Positions 1 to 6,680 of a DNA stretch of 11,722 nucleotides are shown here, piece by piece (the stretch's first letter is position 1; each line of letters opens with the position of its first letter). The stretch comes from Deltaproteobacteria bacterium (GTDB taxonomy: Bacteria; Desulfobacterota; DSM-4660; Desulfatiglandales; Desulfatiglandaceae). The position numbers and the translations under genes were made by a program. Below the pieces are notes generated by a model. The model did not search any database, had not been told where the DNA came from, and was given only the letters and a program-made list of their open reading frames with translations. The DNA lies in contig JAFDJF010000016.1 of assembly GCA_019307645.1 (NCBI GenBank), positions 1 to 11,722 of the forward strand, given 5' to 3'.

Positions 1-123
1 ACGTTCGTCCCGAAGATGTTGGCGGTTGGTGTGGCCATGCTTTTTTTCATGCCGTGGATGCTTGAGCTCCTGATCGATTTTACACAAAATCTGTTTCTAA
101 ATATACCCATGTACGTACACTGA
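1..123 (+). CDS. fliQ: Flagellar export gate protein FliQ, C-terminal end (partial)
   Basis: The window opens inside a reading frame that runs to TGA at 121-123 and gives 40 residues, beginning TFVPKMLAVGVAMLFF and ending in NIPMYVH. The TFVPK motif, followed by a hydrophobic helix, a PWM turn and a short amphipathic tail (LLIDFTQNLFLNIP), is the usual C-terminus of FliQ. FliQ is a small two-helix membrane protein (about 89 residues when complete) that joins FliP and FliR in the helical export gate of the flagellar type III secretion apparatus. Its position directly before fliR agrees. The 5' half lies outside the window. The frame is too short to appear as a full ORF, but the family match is clear by eye. 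Confidence 0.93.
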   Translation, partial: TFVPKMLAVGVAMLFFMPWMLELLIDFTQNLFLNIPMYVH

Positions 124-128
124 AAGTT

Positions 129-145
129 ATTTTTGCGCGAGCCCT
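129..145 (+). repeat. Dispersed short repeat, copy 1 (ATTTTTGCGCGAGCCCT)
   Basis: This begins six bases after the fliQ stop codon. The same 17 bases occur again at 7859-7875, and a close variant at 8451-8466. A looser match with similar left flank is at 1083-1096. All copies have the same orientation and lie just downstream of a stop codon in intergenic DNA. Only one arm of the hairpin seen at 7830-7879 is present here. Confidence 0.7.
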
Positions 146-173
146 CAGAACCACAGTTTGTCAGTCAAGATTA

Positions 174-225
174 TAAACCTTCGGTTTAAACGGTTGCAGG
201 TGATTCGACCTTCTGTTTGAACCGG
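174..225 (+). promoter_or_regulatory. Two overlapping hairpins upstream of fliR
   Basis: A small perfect stem, TAAACC-ttc-GGTTTA, lies at 174-188. A longer one pairs CGGTTTAAAC (182-191) with GTTTGAACCG (215-224), with nine of ten positions complementary and one G-T pair. The two structures share 182-188, so they cannot form together. The fliR ribosome-binding site (AGGTG, 231-235) follows six bases later. This could be leader structure affecting fliR translation, or simply decayed repeat DNA. The function is inference; only the dyads are seen. Confidence 0.35.
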
Positions 226-239
226 GACACAGGTGTTAA

Positions 240-1016
240 ATGCTAACATTTAATATAAACCTTGCACAACTTCAGATGTTTTTTCTGGTTTTTTTACGGT
301 TGGGAGCCATATTGATGAGCATTCCCATATTCGGAGGAAAAAACATTCCCATCGTATTAAAAGCAGGGCTGGCAATCTCGGTGAGTGTCGTTCTTTTCCC
401 AATTCTGGAATTAGAAGCACTTCCCTATCATTTCGAAGCAATACCTTTCGGAATAGGGGTCTTGAGCGAAATAATGCTGGGTGTCATTATCGGCCTTTCG
501 GTCAACCTTATATTTGCAGGCGTGCAACTGGCGGGGCAACTGGTAGGATACCAGATGGGTTTCGCCATCGCTAATGTGATGGATCCGCAAACCGGTGACC
601 AGGCCTCGATCATTGCAGGTCTACAAAATATGGCGGCCCTGCTTCTTTTTCTTGCATTTAACGCGCACCACTGGTTTTTACGGACCCTGGCCGACAGCTT
701 CAAATTAGTTCCAATCTTTACCTTTAAAATCAGCGGTTCCCTGGCTGAACACTTTTTGCGACTGGCAGGCAATATGTTTATTGTCGCTGTCAAGGTCGCG
801 GCGCCTGTTATGGCTGCGCTTCTTATTACAAGTGTATGCCTGGGTTTGATCGCACGTACGGTTCCGAAAATGAATGTTTTTCTGGTTGGAATGCCATTGA
901 AAATTGGCCTTGGATTGATTTTTGTAGCCTTTTCATTTCCGTATCTGGCTTCATTTCTTAAGCAGATATTCATCGGACTGGGAGACGGGATACTTCTAAT
1001 CTTGAAGAGTGTGTGA
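240..1016 (+). CDS. fliR: Flagellar biosynthetic protein FliR
   Basis: FliR is the third membrane component of the FliPQR export gate, completing the channel through which rod, hook and filament subunits leave the cytoplasm. The 258-residue product has the family's usual length and about six hydrophobic segments. Two conserved family regions are visible: GQLVGYQMGFAIANVMDPQTG-like sequence near residues 99-119, preceding the cytoplasmic loop, and the GLIARTVPKMNVFLVGMP region near 200-218. The ATG at 240 is preceded by AGGTG at 231-235, only four bases away, so the ribosome-binding site is close but usable. It follows fliQ after a 116-base gap, which is unusual because fliQ and fliR commonly abut. 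flhB follows after another 116 bases. No internal disruption is seen. Confidence 0.97.
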   Translation: MLTFNINLAQLQMFFLVFLRLGAILMSIPIFGGKNIPIVLKAGLAISVSVVLFPILELEALPYHFEAIPFGIGVLSEIMLGVIIGLSVNLIFAGVQLAGQLVGYQMGFAIANVMDPQTGDQASIIAGLQNMAALLLFLAFNAHHWFLRTLADSFKLVPIFTFKISGSLAEHFLRLAGNMFIVAVKVAAPVMAALLITSVCLGLIARTVPKMNVFLVGMPLKIGLGLIFVAFSFPYLASFLKQIFIGLGDGILLILKSV

Positions 1017-1082
1017 TTCATCGTTTACCGTGATGGCTAACTTGAAACTAAAACTGTGTGCGCTCACATCTAACCATAACTT

Positions 1083-1096
1083 ATTTTGGCGCGAAC
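1083..1096 (+). repeat. Possible degenerate copy of the dispersed repeat (ATTTTGGCGCGAAC)
   Basis: This differs at one position from ATTTTTGCGCGAAC of the copies near 7859 and 8450. It also shares left flank with copy 1: AACTTATTTTGGCGCGAA here against AAGTTATTTTTGCGCGAG at 124-141. It again lies between a stop codon (fliR, 1014-1016) and the next gene. The right half (CCCTTAGC) is not conserved, so this may be a decayed copy or chance. Confidence 0.35.
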
Positions 1097-1132
1097 ATTT
1101 TTCCCCGGCGTTAGGGTAAAGTAGACTATACC

Positions 1133-2206
1133 ATGCCTGAGAACACTGATCAGGAAAAGACTGAAAAACCAACACCTAAAAAACTCGAAAAGGCCAGAAA
1201 CGAGGGGAATATTCCAAAAAGTATTGAAGTCCCTTCTGTTTTGATTTTATTGAGTTCTCTTGGTGTTTTCTTTCTTGCAGGGTCCTGGATGTTCTGGAAT
1301 CTTTCAGGATTCATGGGGGGCATTTTTGAAAATGCCGGCACCCTCCGTCTTGACAGTGTTTCATTGTTGCCTTTCATGGCAGAGGTTTTCGAATATATTC
1401 TATTAATTCTAATGCCTTTGATGCTTGCTATCCTGGTTGCGGGAATTGTCGGAAATATCATTCAATTTGGTTTTCTGTTTACTTCAAAAGCGCTTGCTCC
1501 GAAACTTTCAAAATTAAATCCTGTTAGCGGATTAAAAAGAATTGTGTCACTGAAATCTCTGGTTGAAGTTCTTAAGGCAATCTTCAAGTTCATTTTAATC
1601 GGTGGAATCGCTTTTTTACTTGTCAGGAGTGAGATGGATGGATTTCCCGGATTAATGCAGATGAGCGTTAATGAGATACTGTCTTTTATCGGAAGAGTTT
1701 CTTTCAATATATGTTTTTATGTGTGCTTGGCGTTGATTGCGCTGGCTGTTATCGATTTTACCTACCAGCGGTGGCAGCATGAAAAGGATCTTCGAATGAC
1801 AAAACAGGAAGTCAAAGACGAGGCAAAACAGGCTGAAGGAGATCCTAAAATAAAAGGAAAAATCAGACAGATTCAGATTGAAACTGCCCGGCGCAGGATG
1901 ATGGAGCAGGTTCCCGAGGCTGATGTTGTTATAACCAACCCAACACATCTTGCCGTTGCCCTTAAGTACGAACACGAGAAAATGATGGCGCCACAGATAA
2001 TCGCAAAAGGAGCCGGTTTTATTGCAGAGAAAATTAAACAGATTGCCGAGGAAAACGGGGTTCCTGTTATGGAACATAAAGCACTTGCCCGGACCCTTTT
2101 TAAATCAGTAGATCTGGGACAATTCATCCCGGCGAACCTCTATCGAGCAATCGCCGAGGTGTTGGCATATGTCTACAGGCTCAAAGAAAACAAAAATAAC
2201 ATATAA
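1133..2206 (+). CDS. flhB: Flagellar export switch protein FlhB
   Basis: FlhB sits at the base of the export gate. Its autocleaving cytoplasmic domain switches export from rod/hook to filament substrates. The 357 residues match the usual length. A charged N-terminus containing EKTEKPTPKKLEKARNEGNI precedes four hydrophobic segments at about 32-57, 84-112, 145-164 and 186-208. The conserved linker MTKQEVKDEAKQAEGDPKIK spans about 222-241. The autocleavage motif N269-P270-T271-H272 is intact and falls at the same residue number as in Salmonella FlhB, where cleavage occurs between N269 and P270. The ATG at 1133 begins the canonical MPENTDQEKTEKPTP; the upstream ribosome-binding site is weak (AGGG at 1113-1116 is too far). 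The gene stands between fliR and flhA, with gaps on both sides. Confidence 0.97.
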   Translation: MPENTDQEKTEKPTPKKLEKARNEGNIPKSIEVPSVLILLSSLGVFFLAGSWMFWNLSGFMGGIFENAGTLRLDSVSLLPFMAEVFEYILLILMPLMLAILVAGIVGNIIQFGFLFTSKALAPKLSKLNPVSGLKRIVSLKSLVEVLKAIFKFILIGGIAFLLVRSEMDGFPGLMQMSVNEILSFIGRVSFNICFYVCLALIALAVIDFTYQRWQHEKDLRMTKQEVKDEAKQAEGDPKIKGKIRQIQIETARRRMMEQVPEADVVITNPTHLAVALKYEHEKMMAPQIIAKGAGFIAEKIKQIAEENGVPVMEHKALARTLFKSVDLGQFIPANLYRAIAEVLAYVYRLKENKNNI

Positions 2207-2212
2207 TGTCTT

Positions 2213-2275
2213 TCTTCCGGCACAATTTCTGCATGCAGAACAAATTAACCTTTTATAGAATTTCATCCCGGAAGA
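2213..2275 (+). repeat. Inverted repeat flanking the flhA promoter region
   Basis: TCTTCCGG (2213-2220) is the exact reverse complement of CCGGAAGA (2268-2275). Between them lies the perfect 10-base palindrome CTGCATGCAG (2229-2238). The left arm covers the -24 GG of the candidate sigma-54 promoter and the inner palindrome covers its -12 GC. No T-run follows, so this does not look like an intrinsic terminator. It may be operator-like or an RNA structure at the flhB 3' end; the function is unknown. Confidence 0.35.
2218..2233 (+). promoter_or_regulatory. Candidate sigma-54 (-24/-12) promoter for flhA operon
   Basis: CGGCACAATTTCTGCA has GG at 2219-2220 and GC at 2231-2232, with exactly ten bases between, the fixed spacing of sigma-54 promoters (consensus TGGCACG-N4-TTGCW). 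It agrees at GGCAC and TGCA. It lies 12 bases past the flhB stop and about 95 bases before the flhA ATG; transcription would begin near 2244. Use of sigma-54 for flagellar operons is established in many proteobacteria with FleQ/FlrC-type activators. Activity here is inferred. Confidence 0.5.
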
Positions 2276-2327
2276 GGCAGTTAGTTTTCTGAGTCTTACA
2301 GAATAAGATATCGTGGGAAATGTACTT

Positions 2328-4415
2328 ATGGCTGAGAATACAATAGGACTTCCATTTATTGAAAAAAACAGCGAGATGTTGGTCGCATTGGGGGTTGTTG
2401 GGATTGTGATCCTGATGGTAATTCCTATTCCTACGATGTTGCTGGATCTGCTTTTAACTTTCAATATAACATTCGCCATTATTATTCTTCTTGTTTCAAT
2501 GTATATTCTGAATCCCCTTGATCTATCATCATTTCCTTCAATTCTTTTGCTCGCGACGTTGTTCCGTCTATCTTTGAATGTCGCCTCAACACGAATAATC
2601 CTTCTCCATGGGAATGAGGGAACCATGGCAGCCGGAAAGGTAATCAAGGCTTTTGGGAACTTTGTGGTGGGCGGAAACTATGTAGTAGGATGTATCATAT
2701 TTTTAGTCCTGGTTATTATTAATCTGGTGGTTATCACAAAAGGCTCCGGAAGAATCGGTGAAGTGGCAGCGCGTTTTACTCTGGACAGCATGCCCGGCAA
2801 ACAAATGAGCATCGATGCTGATCTGAATGCAGGTTTAATAGATGAGAAGGAAGCAAAAGCAAGGAGACTTGTGATTTCCCAGGAAGCAGATTTTTACGGC
2901 GCCATGGACGGTGCAAGCAAATTTGTAAAGGGAGACGCCATAGCAGGAATAATTATCACCCTGATAAACATTATTGGCGGGCTTGCGATCGGAGTTCTGC
3001 AGAATAAAATGAGTTTTGGAGATGCGGCCCAAAATTACACTCTGTTAACCGTTGGAGACGGACTGGTCACTCAAATTCCTGCGCTGATTATCTCAACCTC
3101 AGCGGGCATTGTATTGAGTCGTGCCGGTACTGATTCACGGCTGGGCAGCACTATAGCATCTCAGCTTCTAATGCAACCTCGAGCTATCGCAATTGCTGCA
3201 GCAGTGCTTTTTGCATTTGCTTTGGTCCCGGGGCTTCCAACCCTCCCATTTATCATACTTTCAATCCTCACAGGCAGTATTGCCTATCTGATAATACAGG
3301 CTGAAAAGGCACGTTTTGAAAAAGATGAAGAAGAAAAAAAGATGCAGGCAGAAGCTCGGCCAGTGGAAAGTTTCGATTCTCTTCCACCTCTAGACATCCT
3401 GTCTTTGGAAGTCGGCTACGGTCTCATACCGCTTGTGGATGTTCAACAGAATGGCGAATTGTTGGATCGCATCAAGTCAACCAGGCGTCAGATCGCCCAG
3501 GAAATCGGCATAATCGTTCCCCCAATTCACATACAGGACAACATTCAATTGAAGTCGGGGGGGTACGCTATATTATTAAAAGGAAATGAGGTAGGAAAAG
3601 GTGAATTGATGATTAACTACCATTTGGCCATGGATCCGGGAGGCGCTGAAGGACCGATTGATGGAATACCTACAGTGGAGCCCACTTTTGGTCTTCCCGC
3701 CTTTTGGATCAGAAAGGCGATAAAAGAAGAGGCATTGGCCAAGGGATATACTGTTGTTGATTTGTCAACAATTTTAATCACACATCTCTCGGATGTGATT
3801 AAATGTAACGCACATGAATTAGTGGGAAGACAGGAAGTGCAGAAGCTGCTGGACAATCTCAAAAGCTCTTACCCAAAAGTGGTAGAGGAACTGGTCCCGA
3901 ATTTGCTGCCACTTGGTGGCGTTGTCAAGGTTTTACAGAACCTTCTGAGAGAACAGATCCCTGTCCGTGACCTTCTTACCATAATGGAGTCGTTAGGAGA
4001 CTGGGCGCCAATGACAAAGGACATTGATGCATTGACAGAGCATGTTCGTCAGGCGATGGCAAGAACCATTACCAATCTCTATCAAACTGATGGAGGAGAA
4101 ATTCCAATAATATCCCTGGCCCAGGACGTTGAGAAAACTATTTCAGACTCGATTCAGAAGACTGATCAAGGCAGTTTTATGGCTATGGAACCCAACGATG
4201 CACAAAACATAATGAATTCTCTTGCAAAAAGAATTGAACACATTTCTTCTCTTAACCAACAACCGATTATCTTGTGTTCCGCGCAGATCAGATCGCATTT
4301 CAAGAAATTTCTAGATCGTTTTATTCCTAATCTGGTTGTGCTTTCTTATAATGATATTGTCAATAATGCAAAGATTCAATCTTTAGGAACAGTGGGGCTG
4401 TCAGATGCAGATTAA
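2328..4415 (+). CDS. flhA: Flagellar export gate protein FlhA
   Basis: FlhA is the large export-gate component. Its membrane half couples proton flow to protein export, and its cytoplasmic ring docks chaperone-substrate complexes. From ATG 2328 the product has 695 residues, as usual for the family. The N-terminal half (to about 330) is rich in hydrophobic helices and carries RLSLNVASTRIILLHGNEG at about 80-98. The FHIPEP family signature GEVAARFTLDSMPGKQM begins near residue 144. A charged linker follows, then the soluble domain starting around LEVGYGLIPLVD. A GTG at 2313, in frame, would add five residues (VGNVL read as M-start). ATG 2328 is preferred because GGGA (2315-2318) sits nine bases upstream as a ribosome-binding site and MAEN is a common start in relatives. 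The stop overlaps flhF by 11 bases, implying translational coupling. Confidence 0.95.
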   Translation: MAENTIGLPFIEKNSEMLVALGVVGIVILMVIPIPTMLLDLLLTFNITFAIIILLVSMYILNPLDLSSFPSILLLATLFRLSLNVASTRIILLHGNEGTMAAGKVIKAFGNFVVGGNYVVGCIIFLVLVIINLVVITKGSGRIGEVAARFTLDSMPGKQMSIDADLNAGLIDEKEAKARRLVISQEADFYGAMDGASKFVKGDAIAGIIITLINIIGGLAIGVLQNKMSFGDAAQNYTLLTVGDGLVTQIPALIISTSAGIVLSRAGTDSRLGSTIASQLLMQPRAIAIAAAVLFAFALVPGLPTLPFIILSILTGSIAYLIIQAEKARFEKDEEEKKMQAEARPVESFDSLPPLDILSLEVGYGLIPLVDVQQNGELLDRIKSTRRQIAQEIGIIVPPIHIQDNIQLKSGGYAILLKGNEVGKGELMINYHLAMDPGGAEGPIDGIPTVEPTFGLPAFWIRKAIKEEALAKGYTVVDLSTILITHLSDVIKCNAHELVGRQEVQKLLDNLKSSYPKVVEELVPNLLPLGGVVKVLQNLLREQIPVRDLLTIMESLGDWAPMTKDIDALTEHVRQAMARTITNLYQTDGGEIPIISLAQDVEKTISDSIQKTDQGSFMAMEPNDAQNIMNSLAKRIEHISSLNQQPIILCSAQIRSHFKKFLDRFIPNLVVLSYNDIVNNAKIQSLGTVGLSDAD

Positions 4416-5745
4416 GAAATTTGAAGCACAAAATATGTCAGAAGCTTTAAGGTTAATCAAACAGGAGTTCGGGGCCGATGCCGTAATCCTTTCTGTCAGG
4501 AAGATAGAAAATGGAAAGAGTATTCTTGGCTTATCCAGAGGGAACGGAGTCGAAGTAACCGCAGCGACAGATGTACAACCCGCCAATATGAATGTTAACA
4601 ATTCTGCGGGGCAATATGCAAAATATCGTGACCGGCAGTACGATCGTTCTGATTTTGCCTCTGCAAGAAGAAAAAAAAGCTTTATCAGTTCTCTTCGCGA
4701 AGGTACCAGGCGTTTTGACAAAAGAAAAAGTTCCTCTGCCCGGAAAGTCCATGAAAAAAATAGAGATTCTAAAAGATTATACTCTGCATATCATCAGATG
4801 CTGGACCAGGATGTGGACGAAACAGTTGCATTGAAATTAACAAGAGAAGTGAGTCAATTCTTAATAACAAACAGTCCCCTTTATAAAAAAGGCTTCAAGC
4901 AATGTTTGGTTCATGTTCTTAATGAAAATGGTATTTTTGCCAGCCCGGTAAAAATTGCAAGAGAAAAACAAAAGTTGGTTGCCTTTATTGGTTCAACAGG
5001 AGTCGGGAAGACCACCACCATTGCAAAGTTGGCTGCGGCTGCTAAGACAAGAGAGGAAAAAAAGCATGTCGCACTGATTACATTGGATGAAAATCGAATC
5101 GGTGCAATTGAGCAGCTAAAAATTTATGCAAAGATCATCGGCGTCCCCTTGAAGGCTGCTTCCAGTAAAACAGAACTTAAAAGGTATGTTGAAAAGCTGA
5201 ACAAATATGACCTGATTTTTATAGACACTCCGGGTATTAGCCAGACAAACCAGGATCAGCTAAATGAGCTCCATGATATTTTTACCAGGGTCCATGATGT
5301 TGAATTCCAACTGGTATTGAGTGCCGGTACAAATGATAAGACCCTCAGTGATGTTGTGAAAAAGTATGGGGTGTTTAATATCAGCAGACTGATGTTCACG
5401 AAACTGGACGAAGCTATTACCTACGGAAGCATACTTAACCAATTGTACCGATCGAAGATACCCGTTTCCTATTTTACCAATGGCCAGCAGGTTCCTGAGA
5501 ATATTGAAGCTGCAAAAATTGAGAAGCTGGCGGACCTGCTGTTTAATGAGAAAGATAACAAAAATTATTTGATAGGCTCTCCAGAAGAATTGGCCCGCAA
5601 CATAATTGAGTTTGAAAATAAATTGACGGGAACTGATGATGAATCTGGAACATATTCCAATGAAAACGGTTTTGAAAACGCTCGCAGATATATCGTGCAT
5701 CCAAATGTTTATGGTGAAAAGAAATTCAACAGCTATCGCTATTAG
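4405..5745 (+). CDS. flhF: Flagellar placement GTPase FlhF
   Basis: FlhF is an SRP-family GTPase that marks the site of flagellum assembly at the inner membrane, usually a pole. The 446-residue product starts with the standard B-domain sequence (MQIKKFEAQNMSEALRLIKQ). A lysine/arginine-rich low-complexity linker spans about 70-135, and the NG GTPase domain follows. The P-loop GSTGVGKTT is at 196-204 and the TKLDE motif at 332-336. Two G-motifs depart from the SRP-GTPase norm: the DTxRxxA element is D228-ENRIGA, and the DTAGR element is D274-TPGI, lacking the usual arginine. The rest, including SRLMFTKLDE and the following YGSILN, is typical. ATG 4405 lies inside the flhA 3' end with a GGGG stretch upstream. 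flhG follows 27 bases after the stop, the usual partnership. Confidence 0.95.
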   Translation: MQIKKFEAQNMSEALRLIKQEFGADAVILSVRKIENGKSILGLSRGNGVEVTAATDVQPANMNVNNSAGQYAKYRDRQYDRSDFASARRKKSFISSLREGTRRFDKRKSSSARKVHEKNRDSKRLYSAYHQMLDQDVDETVALKLTREVSQFLITNSPLYKKGFKQCLVHVLNENGIFASPVKIAREKQKLVAFIGSTGVGKTTTIAKLAAAAKTREEKKHVALITLDENRIGAIEQLKIYAKIIGVPLKAASSKTELKRYVEKLNKYDLIFIDTPGISQTNQDQLNELHDIFTRVHDVEFQLVLSAGTNDKTLSDVVKKYGVFNISRLMFTKLDEAITYGSILNQLYRSKIPVSYFTNGQQVPENIEAAKIEKLADLLFNEKDNKNYLIGSPEELARNIIEFENKLTGTDDESGTYSNENGFENARRYIVHPNVYGEKKFNSYRY

Positions 5746-5772
5746 TTTTTAAAATATGAAAAGAGAGTGATA

Positions 5773-6678
5773 ATGAAACAGAAAAATGCCTCTAACAAGG
5801 TTGTCAGTTTGACAAATCGAATTTCAGCAAAAAAGGGGAGGGCAGTTGAAGAGGATTTTAAAAAGCGTAACTCAAACACCAGGGTGATTTCCATAACCAG
5901 TGGAAAGGGAGGTGTGGGAAAAACGAATATCGTAGCAAACCTTGGGTTTTCTCTAAGCCGGCTGGGCAAAAAAGTCCTCATTCTTGATGCTGATTTAGGA
6001 TTGGCGAATCTTGATGTTTTGTTGGGGCTTGCCCCGAAGTACAATTTTTCTCATGTTATGATGGGGGAAAAGACGATAAATGAAATCACAGTTAAGGGCC
6101 CGGGAGGTATCTCCATACTTCCCGCATCCTCGGGAATCCAGGAGCTCACAAATCTGACAAAAGAACAGGGCATCCGGTTTCTGACAGAACTTGATTCCCT
6201 TCTGCATACATATGATATTCTGTTGATTGACACAGCGGCAGGCATTTCTTCCAATGTAATGTATTTCAATACGACCGCACAGGAAATAATGGTTGTTGTG
6301 TCTCCGGAACCCACTTCAATTACTGACGGCTATGCATTAATGAAAGTACTTTCTCTGAAGTATTCACAGAAGAATTTCAAATTGATTGTTAATCTGGCAG
6401 AAAACAGCGAAGAGTCCCGTGAAGTTTTTCGACAGCTAAGCCTGGTTGCAGATCGATTCCTGGACATAACTCTCGAATATATGGGACATATTTTAATCGA
6501 TAAGAATGTAACGAAAAGCGTGAGGAGACAAAAAATCGTCAGCGAGATCATGCCGGATACCGCTGCAAGCAAATGTTTTGTCACGTTGGCAAAAAACATC
6601 TGCAATTCGACGGTTCAAACATACCCGGAGGGCGAAACGAATTTTATCTGGAAATACCTTTTAAGGAATGACTTTTAA
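5773..6678 (+). CDS. flhG: Flagellar number regulator FlhG (FleN/MinD-type ATPase)
   Basis: FlhG is a MinD-like ATPase that limits flagellar number and antagonises FlhF; in FleN-type systems it also restrains the sigma-54 activator. The 301-residue product has the deviant Walker A motif K45-GGVGKT-51, the switch segment DADLGLANLDVLLG at 72-85 and Walker B LLIDTAAG at about 150-157, followed by SPEPTSITDGYALMK, all as in FleN/FlhG. A C-terminal tail ends in FIWKYLLRNDF, a plausible amphipathic membrane-targeting helix. The N-terminal 36 residues are basic and lack the DQAxxLR motif of many FlhG proteins. A GTG at 5767 would add two residues, but ATG 5773 is preferred because AGAGAG at 5762-5767 gives suitable spacing. 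fliA begins two bases after the stop. Confidence 0.94.
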   Translation: MKQKNASNKVVSLTNRISAKKGRAVEEDFKKRNSNTRVISITSGKGGVGKTNIVANLGFSLSRLGKKVLILDADLGLANLDVLLGLAPKYNFSHVMMGEKTINEITVKGPGGISILPASSGIQELTNLTKEQGIRFLTELDSLLHTYDILLIDTAAGISSNVMYFNTTAQEIMVVVSPEPTSITDGYALMKVLSLKYSQKNFKLIVNLAENSEESREVFRQLSLVADRFLDITLEYMGHILIDKNVTKSVRRQKIVSEIMPDTAASKCFVTLAKNICNSTVQTYPEGETNFIWKYLLRNDF

Positions 6679-6680
6679 TT

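Noticed and set aside
428..1021. 197-residue open frame on the - strand opposite fliR
   Set aside because: It is a shadow of fliR: no family resemblance, no ribosome-binding site, and the + strand frame is an unmistakable FliR.
1055..1068. CRP-like dyad TGTG-TGCGC-TCACA upstream of flhB
   Set aside because: The half-site spacing is too short for a CRP/FNR site (TGTGA-N6-TCACA).
1087..1102. Possible sigma-54 -24 element TGGCGC upstream of flhB
   Set aside because: There is no GC at the required spacing downstream.
2105..2647. 180-residue open frame on the - strand across the flhB end and flhA start
   Set aside because: It spans two well-supported + strand genes and the promoter region, and its composition (Arg/Ile/Ser-rich) is typical of an antisense shadow.
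4592..4834. 80-residue + strand frame inside flhF
   Set aside because: It lies out of frame within the FlhF linker region and resembles nothing.
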